This document shows positions 1 through 8,797 of a stretch of DNA of 64,000 bases, piece after piece. Source of the stretch: Verrucomicrobiota bacterium (GTDB lineage: Bacteria; Verrucomicrobiota; Verrucomicrobiia; Opitutales; Intestinicryptomonadaceae); assembly GCA_003343565.1 (NCBI GenBank), contig QALA01000027.1, forward strand, positions 42,578-106,577. Reading direction: 5' to 3'. Positions within the stretch are counted from its first letter, which is position 1, and every line of letters begins with the position of its first letter. The position numbers were made by a program, and so were the translations under genes. The notes below the pieces were generated by a model, which saw nothing but the letters and a program-made list of their open reading frames with translations, had not been told where the DNA came from and did not search any database.

Positions 1-139
<139 letters not shown>

Positions 140-623
140 ATCCGCGGCGGCATCGGGGAGGTAAAAAAGCATACTTTCGCCCTCCGAATGAAAACGGGAT
201 TCCCCCAAAGGAATGCGCGAAAGACAATCTTTGCGCCTTTGCGGAATTTCGCGCATAAAAAACGGCGAACAAATTTTACCGCCTTTTATCCCAAACGGAG
301 AAAAACCGCCTGCCGGCAATCCCGACTCCGAATGCGGAAAGAAAGGCGAATATCCCGCGCACATATGAAAACTTCTGCAAAAGGAAAAAATGCGCGGCTG
401 TTTAATCCGCCTTTAGCGGCGCTAATTCGCTTTGCCGCCGCAAGATTTTAGAGTTTTGCCCAAAATTTGCCGACGCGTTCGGCAATCAGATTTTTAGTCG
501 GATTGCGAAACGCGCCACGCGCATGAAGCCGCGCGCAATTTATCAATATGCGGAAGGCAGAACGTTGAAAATAGGGCGGACGCAAATTCGCCAAACGGCG
601 GAAAACATGAAACGCTTTTTCGG
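140..623. other. Intergenic gap, nothing recognised
   Basis: About 480 bases lie between the dapB stop and the end of the convergent glycosyltransferase gene. Short open frames exist on both strands, but their products are rich in Arg, Phe and Lys with no family resemblance. I see no RNA gene, hairpin terminator or repeat. Confidence 0.5.
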
Positions 624-1766
624 CTAAGCCGAATTTCTCATAAATCCGTCGAGAATTTCCGCAAGCGCATTTGCGGCGTTCGGGCTGAAGTATTCCGCGG
701 CGCGCTTTGTGGCGGACGCGCACGCATTCCGAATATCGGGGCAAAGCGCGGATTCAGCCAATTCCGCAAGGGAGGCGTCGGAATCGGCGGAGAGCCCCGC
801 GCCGAACTTTCGGCACGCGATGTCGACGTTCGTTCCGCGGGGGCCTATATATATTATTGGAAGGCCGAAGGCCGAATATCCGGAAAATTTGCTCGGACTG
901 ACGACGCCTTTTAGCTCGTCGTTCAAAAGCACGACGCCGAAGTCGAACCCCTCCCTCTTGTAAAACTCCCCAAGCTCCCCGTAGTTTTCCACGAAGGCGT
1001 GGCGTTTGAATTTTGCGCCGCACCTTGAACACATGCGCGCGAAAACGTCAGCCGCCGCCCCGCTTGCGCCGCAGTATGAAAACTCCACGCCGCGCCCTTC
1101 GGACAACAGCTTCAAGAGTTTTTCGAGCCTCCCGACGGAGTGCGACTTTCCCAAATTTCCCGAATACAGCAGCCGCAACGGCTCGTCCGAACGCGGCCGT
1201 TTGCGCAAGTCGAGCCATTCCACAGCCTTCAGCGAAAAGGTCGGGCAGACTGCGGTCTTTACGTTCGGAGCCCGCTCCTTGACAAGTTCGCGCATGGCCT
1301 CATCAATGCAGACTACCAAATCGAATTTTTTGAGCAGCAGCCTATCGACGAAATCCAGAATCTTCCATGTGCGGTTGGAGAGGGATTTTTCGGGAGTCGT
1401 TCGCACCCCGAAAACCGGGTGGTAATCCATCAGCCACAAAATTTTTTTGCGCCTGAAAACTCCGCACCAGAAGGCGTATGAAAGCTGAATCAGCGGCGGG
1501 GTCGTCCTCACAAAAACCGCGTCCGCGCGCGAAAACAGAATGCGGAATGGGGCCGATATGTGCATGTAGAAAAAATTGCACACGCGCTTGAATGCTAAGC
1601 CGTTCCCCCCGGCCCTTCTAAATATCCCCCCCGCCGCAGCTGCGCGTATGCCGGGATTGAGCGACTCCAACCTTGCTTGGACAAGGCCCCAAAGGGCGTC
1701 CGATTTTTCCCGCGGCGGCACGCCGGAGTCGTCCGCGAACTCGAACACGTAGAGGATTGTCTTCAT
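624..1766 (-). CDS. Glycosyltransferase, GT4-like
   Basis: This 380-residue protein probably transfers a sugar from a nucleotide-sugar donor during surface-polysaccharide assembly. A GT-B layout is visible: an N-terminal domain with a hydrophobic, possibly membrane-associated patch near residues 60-115, and a C-terminal Rossmann half starting near residue 195 with RLLYSGNLGKSHS. The donor-site region near residue 295 reads SPSKFSGYSAFGLPIIYIG, as in WbuB/WcaI-like GT4 enzymes. The start ATG at 1764-1766 lies 34 bases past the gmd stop, so it is likely co-transcribed with gmd. Donor and acceptor cannot be told from sequence; a deoxyhexose donor made from GDP-mannose would fit the neighbour. 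Confidence 0.75.
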   Translation of the reverse strand: MKTILYVFEFADDSGVPPREKSDALWGLVQARLESLNPGIRAAAAGGIFRRAGGNGLAFKRVCNFFYMHISAPFRILFSRADAVFVRTTPPLIQLSYAFWCGVFRRKKILWLMDYHPVFGVRTTPEKSLSNRTWKILDFVDRLLLKKFDLVVCIDEAMRELVKERAPNVKTAVCPTFSLKAVEWLDLRKRPRSDEPLRLLYSGNLGKSHSVGRLEKLLKLLSEGRGVEFSYCGASGAAADVFARMCSRCGAKFKRHAFVENYGELGEFYKREGFDFGVVLLNDELKGVVSPSKFSGYSAFGLPIIYIGPRGTNVDIACRKFGAGLSADSDASLAELAESALCPDIRNACASATKRAAEYFSPNAANALAEILDGFMRNSA

Positions 1767-1800
1767 GCGGAAAATTCGGCGTTCGAAATGCGGCCGGCGG

Positions 1801-2844
1801 CTAATGCGCCTCTTTTTTTGCCAGCTCGAAGTCGCTGTCAGTCATTATTTCAACCAGCTTTTTGAAGGGAGTTTTCGGCTCCCAGCCGAGCTCTTTTTTC
1901 GCCTTTGCCGGATCGCCCAGAAGCAAATCCACTTCCGTCGGGCGGTAATATTTCGGGGAGATTTCAATCACCGTCCTGCCCGTCTTTTTGTCTATGCCCT
2001 TTTCGTTTTCGGCCCGGCCGCTCCACTCTATCTCCATTCCCAATCTGGCGAAGGAAAGTTCGGCAAACTCCCTGACGGTGTGCGTCTCGTTCGTGGCCAA
2101 AACGTATTCCGAAGGAGCGTCCGCCTGAAGTATTCTCCACATGCCCTCGACGTATTCCGGAGCGTACCCCCAATCCCTCTTGGAGTCCATGTTTCCCAGC
2201 ACGAGCTTGTCCTGCAAGCCAAGCTTTATTCTGCCGGCGGCGCGGGTGATTTTGCGCGTGACAAAAGTCTCGCCCCTGCGCTCCGACTCGTGGTTGAAGA
2301 GAATCCCGTTGCTGGCGAATATCCCGTAAGCCTCCCTGTAATTTATCACAATCCAATACGCGTACTGCTTTGCGACCGCGTACGGGCTGCGGGGATAAAA
2401 CGGCGTCTTCTCGGTCTGCGGAACCTCCTGCACAAGCCCGAACAGCTCCGACGTGGAGGCCTGGTAGAATTTCGACTTCTTCGCAAGGCCGACGTCTTTG
2501 ATTGCGTCCAAGAATCTCAGCGCGGCTATCGCGTCGACTTCCGCCGTATATTCCGGAACTTCAAAGCTCACCTTCACGTGGCTCTGCGCGCCGAGATTGT
2601 AGATTTCGTCGGGCTGCGTCTTTTCGAGCAGCCTGTTCAAATTCGACGAGTCCGTCAGATCTCCGTAGTGGAGAAAAAACCTGTCCTTAAATTCCGGATT
2701 GTTATAAATGTGGTCGATTCGCTGCGTGTTGAACGAGCTTGATCTGCGGATTATTCCGTGCACGGCGTAGCCTTTTGCAAGCAGCAGTTCCGTCAAATAC
2801 GAACCGTCCTGCCCGGTGATTCCTGTAATGAGCGCCTTTTTCAT
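1801..2844 (-). CDS. gmd: GDP-mannose 4,6-dehydratase
   Basis: This 347-residue SDR enzyme converts GDP-D-mannose to GDP-4-keto-6-deoxy-D-mannose, the precursor of GDP-fucose, GDP-rhamnose and related sugars. The NAD(P)-binding motif GITGQDG is at residues 8-14, the catalytic STSELFG segment near 130-136, and the YxxxK pair at Tyr155 and Lys159. Length is normal for the family. A purine-rich AAAAGG site precedes the ATG at 2844. No GDP-fucose synthase (fcl) is visible in this window, although an alpha-1,2-fucosyltransferase gene lies at 58193-59074; the second step is presumably encoded elsewhere, or the product is another deoxyhexose. Confidence 0.95.
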   Translation of the reverse strand: MKKALITGITGQDGSYLTELLLAKGYAVHGIIRRSSSFNTQRIDHIYNNPEFKDRFFLHYGDLTDSSNLNRLLEKTQPDEIYNLGAQSHVKVSFEVPEYTAEVDAIAALRFLDAIKDVGLAKKSKFYQASTSELFGLVQEVPQTEKTPFYPRSPYAVAKQYAYWIVINYREAYGIFASNGILFNHESERRGETFVTRKITRAAGRIKLGLQDKLVLGNMDSKRDWGYAPEYVEGMWRILQADAPSEYVLATNETHTVREFAELSFARLGMEIEWSGRAENEKGIDKKTGRTVIEISPKYYRPTEVDLLLGDPAKAKKELGWEPKTPFKKLVEIMTDSDFELAKKEAH

Positions 2845-3559
2845 AATTTGCCTTTTTGTAATTGTGCGATTTTAGGTTTATGCGCGGGGCAGTGGCAAGT
2901 TTTTTTGACCGATTCCCTCCCAAGCCCGCCAATTCCCGCAGGCGGCGAAAAAAGATTTCCGAGCGCGGCGCGCAAAAATCCCGCAGGCGGCAAGCGCAGG
3001 AAACTTTCGCTTCAAAGTGGCGGCCGCGAGCGGTAAACGTCAGTTTGCAACCGCCGCAAGCGCGCAAAAAACAAACAATCCGCGGCGGACAAACGCCGCT
3101 CGACGGGCGGCAAATGCCATACCGCACAAACGCCGTCATCAAGAAAAAATGCGAAGGGCGAACGTCAAACCTATCGTTGCCGGACGAACGGCAAGCGGCA
3201 AACACAATTGTTATCCGACGCCCGATAATTTCAATTGGACCGCTTGACGCCAGCTTTCCGACGTCCACGTCATGACGCTCGACTTCCCAGCGCGCAAAAA
3301 TCGACATAGAGCAAACTCGCGCACAAAACTTATAGGCAAAATTTGCGCGCAAAACGACGCGCAATCCGATGCGCAATCCGATGCGCAAAAACCCGCGCAC
3401 GCAATCCGCATAAAAAAAGAAACATACAAAAAAAGAAACGCGCGGCGCGCGAAAAGACTGCCGGATTGCGCGCTTTTCGGAATGCGGCCGGCGCGATGCT
3501 CCCGCCAAAGGCGGCCGCACGAAAGCGTCCGACAGCGCGCGACGGCCATGCGAAGGCAA
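2845..3559. other. Intergenic gap with a short 11-base repeat
   Basis: About 715 bases separate gmd from manC, which are on the same strand. Open frames here on either strand give Arg/Ala/Lys-rich products without domain signals and look like by-products of base composition. Near 3355-3390 the unit GATGCGCAATCC is repeated two to three times head to tail. No terminator or RNA gene is recognised. Confidence 0.5.
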
Positions 3560-4912
3560 TCAGCGGGGCCAGTCGTAGTCGAAACGCTCTATATCCTCCT
3601 CGACCAGATCCGACCCCAGCTGCACTTCTATTATCTGGAGGCCGGAAACGGATTTTATCGCATGCTTGCGCCCGGCCTTGATTGCTATCACGTCGCCCTG
3701 CTTTACTTCGGAGAGTTCTCCGTCCAGAACAAGCAGGCCCGTTCCGTCGACCACAGTCCAAATTTCGTCGCGCAATTTGTGACGTTGGTAGCTTATGCAA
3801 CAGCCGTCGTTGAAGCGCAAAATTTTCGTCAGCGAATTTACGCCGTTGCCGTGGCTTCCGGCGCCCATCACCCTGTATTCCCCCCAGCGGCGTTCCTCGT
3901 ACATCGGGCGAACCTTGCCGAAATTCGGAGAACCCGTCAGGTTGCCGCTCGCGCCTTTTTCGCACAGCAAAATCCCGTCGGGACTGGCCGCGACAATCGC
4001 ATTCCTTATCCCCGCGCAGACAACGGGAATATCAAGTTCGTTTACGATGCATGTGTTTTCGGAGTTCTCCAGAACGGCCTTTCCGAAAGTGTCTCCGGAA
4101 AACTCCCGCGAGAGCGCGTCCCACGTGCCCAAATCCTTCCACTCGCCGAAGAAGGGAACGACCGCCACGGATTTCTCCTTCTCCGCCACAGCACGGTCGA
4201 AACTGGTTTTGGGAAGTTCCGAATACGCCGCCCGCACAGCCTCAAACGATGCGTCGGAGACAAACTCCCCGATCACCTTCCTCATGTATCCCAATTTGAA
4301 CGCGAAGATTCCCGCATTCCAAAAGGCGCCCGCCTCAACCAGTTCCCTCGCGCGCCCGACCGGCGGCTTCTCCTCGACCAGCGCAACGCGCTTGGCAATC
4401 CCCGATTCCCCGCCGGACTCCGCAAGGACATATCCGTAATCCGCCGACGCCCCGCGCGGCGGCACGCCCATTAAAACGATGTTGGCTTCGCCCGCCGCCG
4501 CGGCCTCGACCATTTTCGACACCGCTTCAAAATACCCGGCGTCCGTATAGGTGTCGACGGGCATCGCCACGACGATTTCATCGGCCGGACGCTTCATCTG
4601 GTCGGACAGGTATGCCGACGCAAGGGCGATCGCGGGAAACGTGTCGCGCTGGCAGGGTTCTATTATTATATTTTTGTCGCTCCCGGTCTGGCTGATGACG
4701 GAGTCCCTCTGCTGGTAGCCCGTGACGACGTACGTCTCCGCGCCGAGTCCGGACCGGCCTATCTGGCGCACGATTCTTTGAAACATCGATTCGAGTTTCC
4801 CGTCCGGCGAGCTGAGGAGCCTTAAAAACTGCTTTGAGCGCGCGCCGTTCGAGAGCGGCCACAGGCGCATTCCGGAGCCGCCCGAAAGCAGCGCTATGCT
4901 TATTGAGTTCAT
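3560..4912 (-). CDS. manC: Mannose-1-phosphate guanylyltransferase with cupin isomerase-like domain
   Basis: This 450-residue protein makes GDP-mannose from mannose 1-phosphate and GTP; the C-terminal cupin resembles type II mannose-6-phosphate isomerase. The nucleotidyltransferase signature GGSGMRLWPLSN is at residues 11-22, followed by KQFL. The C-terminal region (about residues 335-450) includes RRWGEYRV and QRHKLRDEIWTVV. In the classical bifunctional enzymes that last segment is rich in metal-binding histidines, so isomerase activity is uncertain here. I chose the ATG at 4912 because it overlaps the upstream gene's TGA in an ATGA junction and follows a GGAAG; an upstream start at 4942 would extend far into that gene. 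It supplies the substrate for Gmd. Confidence 0.93.
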   Translation of the reverse strand: MNSISIALLSGGSGMRLWPLSNGARSKQFLRLLSSPDGKLESMFQRIVRQIGRSGLGAETYVVTGYQQRDSVISQTGSDKNIIIEPCQRDTFPAIALASAYLSDQMKRPADEIVVAMPVDTYTDAGYFEAVSKMVEAAAAGEANIVLMGVPPRGASADYGYVLAESGGESGIAKRVALVEEKPPVGRARELVEAGAFWNAGIFAFKLGYMRKVIGEFVSDASFEAVRAAYSELPKTSFDRAVAEKEKSVAVVPFFGEWKDLGTWDALSREFSGDTFGKAVLENSENTCIVNELDIPVVCAGIRNAIVAASPDGILLCEKGASGNLTGSPNFGKVRPMYEERRWGEYRVMGAGSHGNGVNSLTKILRFNDGCCISYQRHKLRDEIWTVVDGTGLLVLDGELSEVKQGDVIAIKAGRKHAIKSVSGLQIIEVQLGSDLVEEDIERFDYDWPR

Positions 4913-6378
4913 CTTCCAGATATTGTTTGGGAACATTTGCAATGCGGACGGCCGCCATTTTCGGACAAACGCAAATACTCGTTCGCCATTGCGGCCAGCG
5001 TTAAGAAAAATGTCAACACGACGGCATTGTACAAAATTATGTCAAAATACGAATAAAAAAGTACGGACAAGACGCCTATCGCCAAAACCAAGGCGAACGG
5101 GCGGGAGAGCGCCCCCCTGCGGAAAAGCGCCGCCAGCCAAAATATCAGCATGCCGGCCGCAACCGCAAACCAGAGCGCGCCGTATTCAAACAGAAACTGC
5201 AATATGTCGCAATGGGCGTTTTCCAACACGGTGAGCCTCAAGGTGTCGGGCGCGGCGGAGTACTCCGACATTCCGTAGGAGACGTCCTTCGGCCATATTC
5301 TCGATATGTAGGCAAAGGAGTTTGCGCCGTTTCCGAGAATCGCCCTCGATATGTCTCCCGACCGATAGCGGCAATCGACAGTTCCGCAGTTTTTTATCAT
5401 GTCGCGCGCCAACATTCTGAACTCGCCGCGCTTGCCCGCCATTTCCGCGAATCCGCCGCCGCCGTCGAACGCCCTTTCGATTCTCTTGCCGACTGCCGAT
5501 TCCGCCAAAAGCGGCGCGGCCGCCGCCGCTGCGACGCACAGCGCGGCAAGGCAGGCGGCAAAAATGAGCGCAAGCCTTTTTACGCTGCCGCCGCGTATCG
5601 CAAAAACGGCAGAAAAAGCCGCGGCGGCAACCAGCGCCTCCGCCCCCCAAACGCACAGCGCGCCGAAACTCCCCGACATCAGCAGCGACCCGGACAGCAA
5701 CGCAAGCCCCGCGGCGGGCAAAAACAAATCTCTCCCCCGCTCCCGCTTGCACAGCGCGCGCGCAAACAGGGCGAGCCCGCACGTCCCGCAAAGTATCATG
5801 TATGCGCCCATTTGATTCTTATAGAAGAATCCGCCGTACGGCACGCCGAGGTTCCGGTCGAAAATCCCCCAGATCATGTGGGACTGGGGCCAGAGCGTCT
5901 GGTACGCGGCGGCCGCCGCGGATATTACGACGGCAGAATAGAATATGGCGCGCGCAAAAAACAGGCAATCCCGCCGAGTTCTCAAATTCAGCCTGATCGC
6001 GCAAAGCGACACCCACGCCAGAAAAAATTTCAAAAACGTCTCCCACGCGGAATCAAACTCCTTGATTCCGGAATGGACGCCGGCCGGGAGAAATTCGCAA
6101 AACGGAACCTGCCCGGACGTATTGTACAAACCGTGCGGCTCATAGACGAACCACACGTTGGAGGTCTGGACGGCCAAGTGCGCCAAAAACAGCATTCCAA
6201 TCCAAAACGGCGGAAATCGGGAAAGTATCCCAAGCCCGCCGCGGGAATCGGACAGCAGCGAAACCGAAAAGGCGGCGCAGGCAAGCGCGGAAAGCGGAAC
6301 CAGCGAAAATATCCGATTCCCCCCGAAGAACGCCCCCAAGACCGCAAACAGAAAGGCTGTCAGAATCTTTCCCGCCAT
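4909..6378 (-). CDS. O-antigen ligase / polymerase-like membrane protein
   Basis: This 489-residue protein has about ten to twelve predicted membrane helices. The large non-membrane loop near residues 330-410 ends with LENAHCDILQFLFEYG, which matches the conserved acidic/aromatic loop region of the WaaL/Wzy_C superfamily that joins or polymerises lipid-linked glycans on the periplasmic face. The start MAGKILTAF at 6378 is chosen because the reading frame upstream is Arg-rich and unlike a membrane protein. It overlaps manC by four bases (ATGA), implying translational coupling. Ligase and polymerase cannot be separated from sequence alone. Confidence 0.8.
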   Translation of the reverse strand: MAGKILTAFLFAVLGAFFGGNRIFSLVPLSALACAAFSVSLLSDSRGGLGILSRFPPFWIGMLFLAHLAVQTSNVWFVYEPHGLYNTSGQVPFCEFLPAGVHSGIKEFDSAWETFLKFFLAWVSLCAIRLNLRTRRDCLFFARAIFYSAVVISAAAAAYQTLWPQSHMIWGIFDRNLGVPYGGFFYKNQMGAYMILCGTCGLALFARALCKRERGRDLFLPAAGLALLSGSLLMSGSFGALCVWGAEALVAAAAFSAVFAIRGGSVKRLALIFAACLAALCVAAAAAAPLLAESAVGKRIERAFDGGGGFAEMAGKRGEFRMLARDMIKNCGTVDCRYRSGDISRAILGNGANSFAYISRIWPKDVSYGMSEYSAAPDTLRLTVLENAHCDILQFLFEYGALWFAVAAGMLIFWLAALFRRGALSRPFALVLAIGVLSVLFYSYFDIILYNAVVLTFFLTLAAMANEYLRLSENGGRPHCKCSQTISGR

Positions 6379-6454
6379 GAAAACCCCGTCAATTTGAATC
6401 GTTTTGAACCGCCCGCAACAATCTCGGCGGCAATTTCGGCCGACATTTGAAAAT

Positions 6455-7444
6455 CTAACCGTTGAAAATTTCGCGGTAAACCTCGCAGTATTGCCGCGCG
6501 ATGTTGCCGGGCTCGAACCTCTTTGCGTTTTCAAACCCCTTGCTCACCAGTTCCGCGCGCAAGTCGGCGGAGCCCAAAACGTCCTCCACCCCCGCGCGAA
6601 TCGACGCCACGTCAAAGGCGTCTACAATCCGCGCCGAATTGCGCGCCACGTCCTCAAGCGAGGCCTCGTGGGTGGTGACGACCGGACGCCCCGTAAGCTG
6701 TGCCTCCAAAACCGGAACGCCGAACCCCTCGTACGTCGACGGAAAAAGCAGAATGTCGCACTTGGCGTACTCCTCCAAAATTTCCGCGTCCGTCAGGTTG
6801 TACGCGTTGGAGTAATCCACCCCCGCGCGCTCGATGGCCGCCCTCGCCGAATCGGTCAGCCTCCCTATGGCGCGCAGTCGGCACTTGAGCCCCGCCAGAG
6901 CCGCCGCCGCGCGCTCGAAATTCTTTGTGTGCAGGTGGCAGAAGGCCAAGACGACCGGGCGGTCCGCGTCAAACTCCTTGGGCACGGGCTTGAAGGAGTC
7001 CGGGGCGGGATCCCCTATCACGACAATCTTTTCGGCGGGAATGCCTATGTTTTCCACAATCTGTCTCTTTGTGAACTGGCTTATGGCCGTCACCTTCCGT
7101 ACCCTGCGCAGCGGAGCGTCGAAAAACAGCCGCTTGTATACGGCCTTGTTCAGCCCCCTGCGCCTGTTGAGAAAGTCCAAGTCGTGCACGGTAATCAGGG
7201 TTCTTTCGGGCTTGAGGCCGAGCGCAAGATAGTTTACCACCCCCGTAATGTGGTTTACGTCGCCTTCGACCCGCCTGGCGTCGAGCGCGTTTTTTATGTA
7301 CGTGATCGGATTCTTATAGTTGTTTAGCGCGCAATAAAATTCGTCCTGCGATATATCCGGGGGAATGAATTTGCGTATTTGCGCAAAGACGCGCTCTATG
7401 CTGAACGAGACGCCGCGGCTTCTATAATAATACACCACTTTCAT
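6455..7444 (-). CDS. Glycosyltransferase family 4 (GT-B)
   Basis: This 329-residue GT1/GT4-type enzyme carries the donor-site motif EGFGVPVLEA inside FPSTYEGFGVPVLEAQLTGR (about residues 225-244), with the conserved ExxxxxxxE pair. The earlier segment TAISQFTKRQIVENIGIP is typical of the linker leading into the C-terminal nucleotide-sugar domain. The start MKVVYYYRS at 7444 is preferred; the extra residues upstream overlap a divergent promoter region. It is the first gene of the leftward group continuing through the ligase-like gene to manC, with 76 bases before the next start. Sugar specificity is unknown. Confidence 0.85.
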   Translation of the reverse strand: MKVVYYYRSRGVSFSIERVFAQIRKFIPPDISQDEFYCALNNYKNPITYIKNALDARRVEGDVNHITGVVNYLALGLKPERTLITVHDLDFLNRRRGLNKAVYKRLFFDAPLRRVRKVTAISQFTKRQIVENIGIPAEKIVVIGDPAPDSFKPVPKEFDADRPVVLAFCHLHTKNFERAAAALAGLKCRLRAIGRLTDSARAAIERAGVDYSNAYNLTDAEILEEYAKCDILLFPSTYEGFGVPVLEAQLTGRPVVTTHEASLEDVARNSARIVDAFDVASIRAGVEDVLGSADLRAELVSKGFENAKRFEPGNIARQYCEVYREIFNG

Positions 7445-7458
7445 TTGCCACGTATTAC

Positions 7459-7490
7459 TTGACAAAAAGACGCCACAAGCCAAGTATAAA
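7459..7490 (+). promoter_or_regulatory. Candidate promoter for the GT2 gene
   Basis: TTGACA at 7459-7464 and TATAAA at 7485-7490 lie just upstream of the ATG at 7496, in the 51-base gap between divergent glycosyltransferase genes. The 20-base spacer is longer than ideal and the leader would be very short, so the call is tentative. Confidence 0.35.
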
Positions 7491-7495
7491 AATCC

Positions 7496-8446
7496 ATGCA
7501 AGCAAATAAAATGACGACGGCCGTTTTAATCCCGTGTTATAACGAGGCCGCCACCATTGGCAAAGTCGTCGGAGATTTTCGCAGGGCCCTTCCCGACGCG
7601 CGAATTTGCGTGTTCGACAACAACTCCAAAGACGACACCGCAAAGCTTGCGCGCGAGGCCGGAGCCGAGGTCTTCAGCGAGAAAATACAGGGAAAGGGAG
7701 CCGTCGTGCGCTCCATGTTTTCCAAGATAGACGCCGACGCTTACGTGCTTGCCGACGGAGACGACCAATGCCCCGCCGAATCCGCCCCCGACCTGCTCGC
7801 CCCCATATTGGCCGGCGAGGCGGACATGGTTTTGGGCGACCGCATATCCGGCGGCGCCTATGCTAAGGAAAACAAGCGCTTCGGCCACGAGTTCGGAAAT
7901 TATCTGGTCAGGTTTCTGGTCAACAAAATCTTTCGCGGCAACCTGCGCGACATAATGACCGGATACCGCGCCTTCAACCGCAAGTTCGTAAAAAATTTCC
8001 CTATAAGAAGAAACGGTTTTGAAATCGAGACCGAAATGACGCTGCACGCGCTCGACAACCGCTTCCGCATAGCCCAGATTCCCATTGTCGTGCGCGACAG
8101 GCCCGCCGGCAGCAAGTCGTCAATGAACACCGTGCGCGACGGAATAAAAGTGTTGCTGACCGTTTTCAACATGTTCAAAAACTACAATCCCATGGCGTTT
8201 TTCGGAATGCTGGCTCTGTCGTTTGCATTGCTCGGCCTGATTGTGGCAATTCCGGTCTTTTGGGATTTCATCTTCAACGACGGCTACATTACGCACGTGC
8301 CGCTGGCGATTCTTGCCTCAGGGATAGAGGTCGTGGCGGTGATAACATTTTTCTGCGGGCTCATTCTCGACACGGTCGCCGACTACAACCGCCGGCTGTA
8401 CGAACTGCGAATGGTCGATTACGAGACAAAGAACGGCGGCCTATGA
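7496..8446 (+). CDS. GT2 glycosyltransferase, dolichyl/undecaprenyl-phosphate sugar type
   Basis: This 316-residue GT-A enzyme resembles DPM1-like transferases that load a sugar onto a polyprenyl phosphate carrier. Visible signals are VLIPCYNEAATI near residue 10, the metal/nucleotide DGDDQ segment near residue 86, and RNGFEIETEMT in the catalytic half. Two C-terminal membrane helices (about 232-255 and 265-290) anchor it, as in GtrB-like proteins. Its stop overlaps the start of the following SMR-type gene (ATGA), supporting a transferase-flippase pair. A second ATG five codons in, at 7511, is possible; neither start has a clear ribosome-binding site. Confidence 0.88.
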   Translation: MQANKMTTAVLIPCYNEAATIGKVVGDFRRALPDARICVFDNNSKDDTAKLAREAGAEVFSEKIQGKGAVVRSMFSKIDADAYVLADGDDQCPAESAPDLLAPILAGEADMVLGDRISGGAYAKENKRFGHEFGNYLVRFLVNKIFRGNLRDIMTGYRAFNRKFVKNFPIRRNGFEIETEMTLHALDNRFRIAQIPIVVRDRPAGSKSSMNTVRDGIKVLLTVFNMFKNYNPMAFFGMLALSFALLGLIVAIPVFWDFIFNDGYITHVPLAILASGIEVVAVITFFCGLILDTVADYNRRLYELRMVDYETKNGGL

Positions 8447-8796
8447 GAATTTTGATGTTATGCCTGCTGAACGTGGCCATGCTGCTGGCCGGCCAGCTCA
8501 TGTTTAAAATCGGCGCGGGCGGAAAGGACATGTCGGGGCTTTCCGGAATTTTGTCCGTGCTGCTTTCGCCCATGATAGTCGCGGCCGTCGCGCTCTACGC
8601 GCTCACGACCGTCCTGTGGCTCTACATATTGAGCAGCGCCCCGCTAAGCTACGCGTATCCCATTCAGGCTCTCGCCTATCCCGGCGCGCTGGCGCTTTCG
8701 GCGCTCCTTTTGAAGGAGAATGTGGGCGTTCTGCAATGGGTCGGGGCGGGAATAATATGCATAGGGGTCGCGCTGGTGGCGAAGTCGGACTTGTAG
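8443..8796 (+). CDS. SMR/EamA-type small membrane transporter (ArnE/ArnF-like)
   Basis: This 117-residue protein is almost entirely four hydrophobic helices. It contains LYILSSAPLSYAYPIQALAY and ends with a GVLQWVGAGIICIGV helix, as in the EmrE/ArnE/ArnF group. Four-helix proteins of this kind next to polyprenyl-phosphate sugar transferases usually act as flippases for lipid-linked sugars rather than drug pumps; that role is inferred from context. Its start overlaps the preceding stop by four bases and the next gene begins one base after its stop, so the three genes form a tight operon. Confidence 0.82.
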   Translation: MRILMLCLLNVAMLLAGQLMFKIGAGGKDMSGLSGILSVLLSPMIVAAVALYALTTVLWLYILSSAPLSYAYPIQALAYPGALALSALLLKENVGVLQWVGAGIICIGVALVAKSDL

Positions 8797-8797
8797 C

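Noticed and set aside
2702..3559. A 285-codon minus-strand open frame between manC and gmd
   Set aside because: It runs into the gmd coding region in another frame, is Arg/Ala/Phe-rich without domains and has no ribosome-binding site; GC-rich DNA produces such frames readily.
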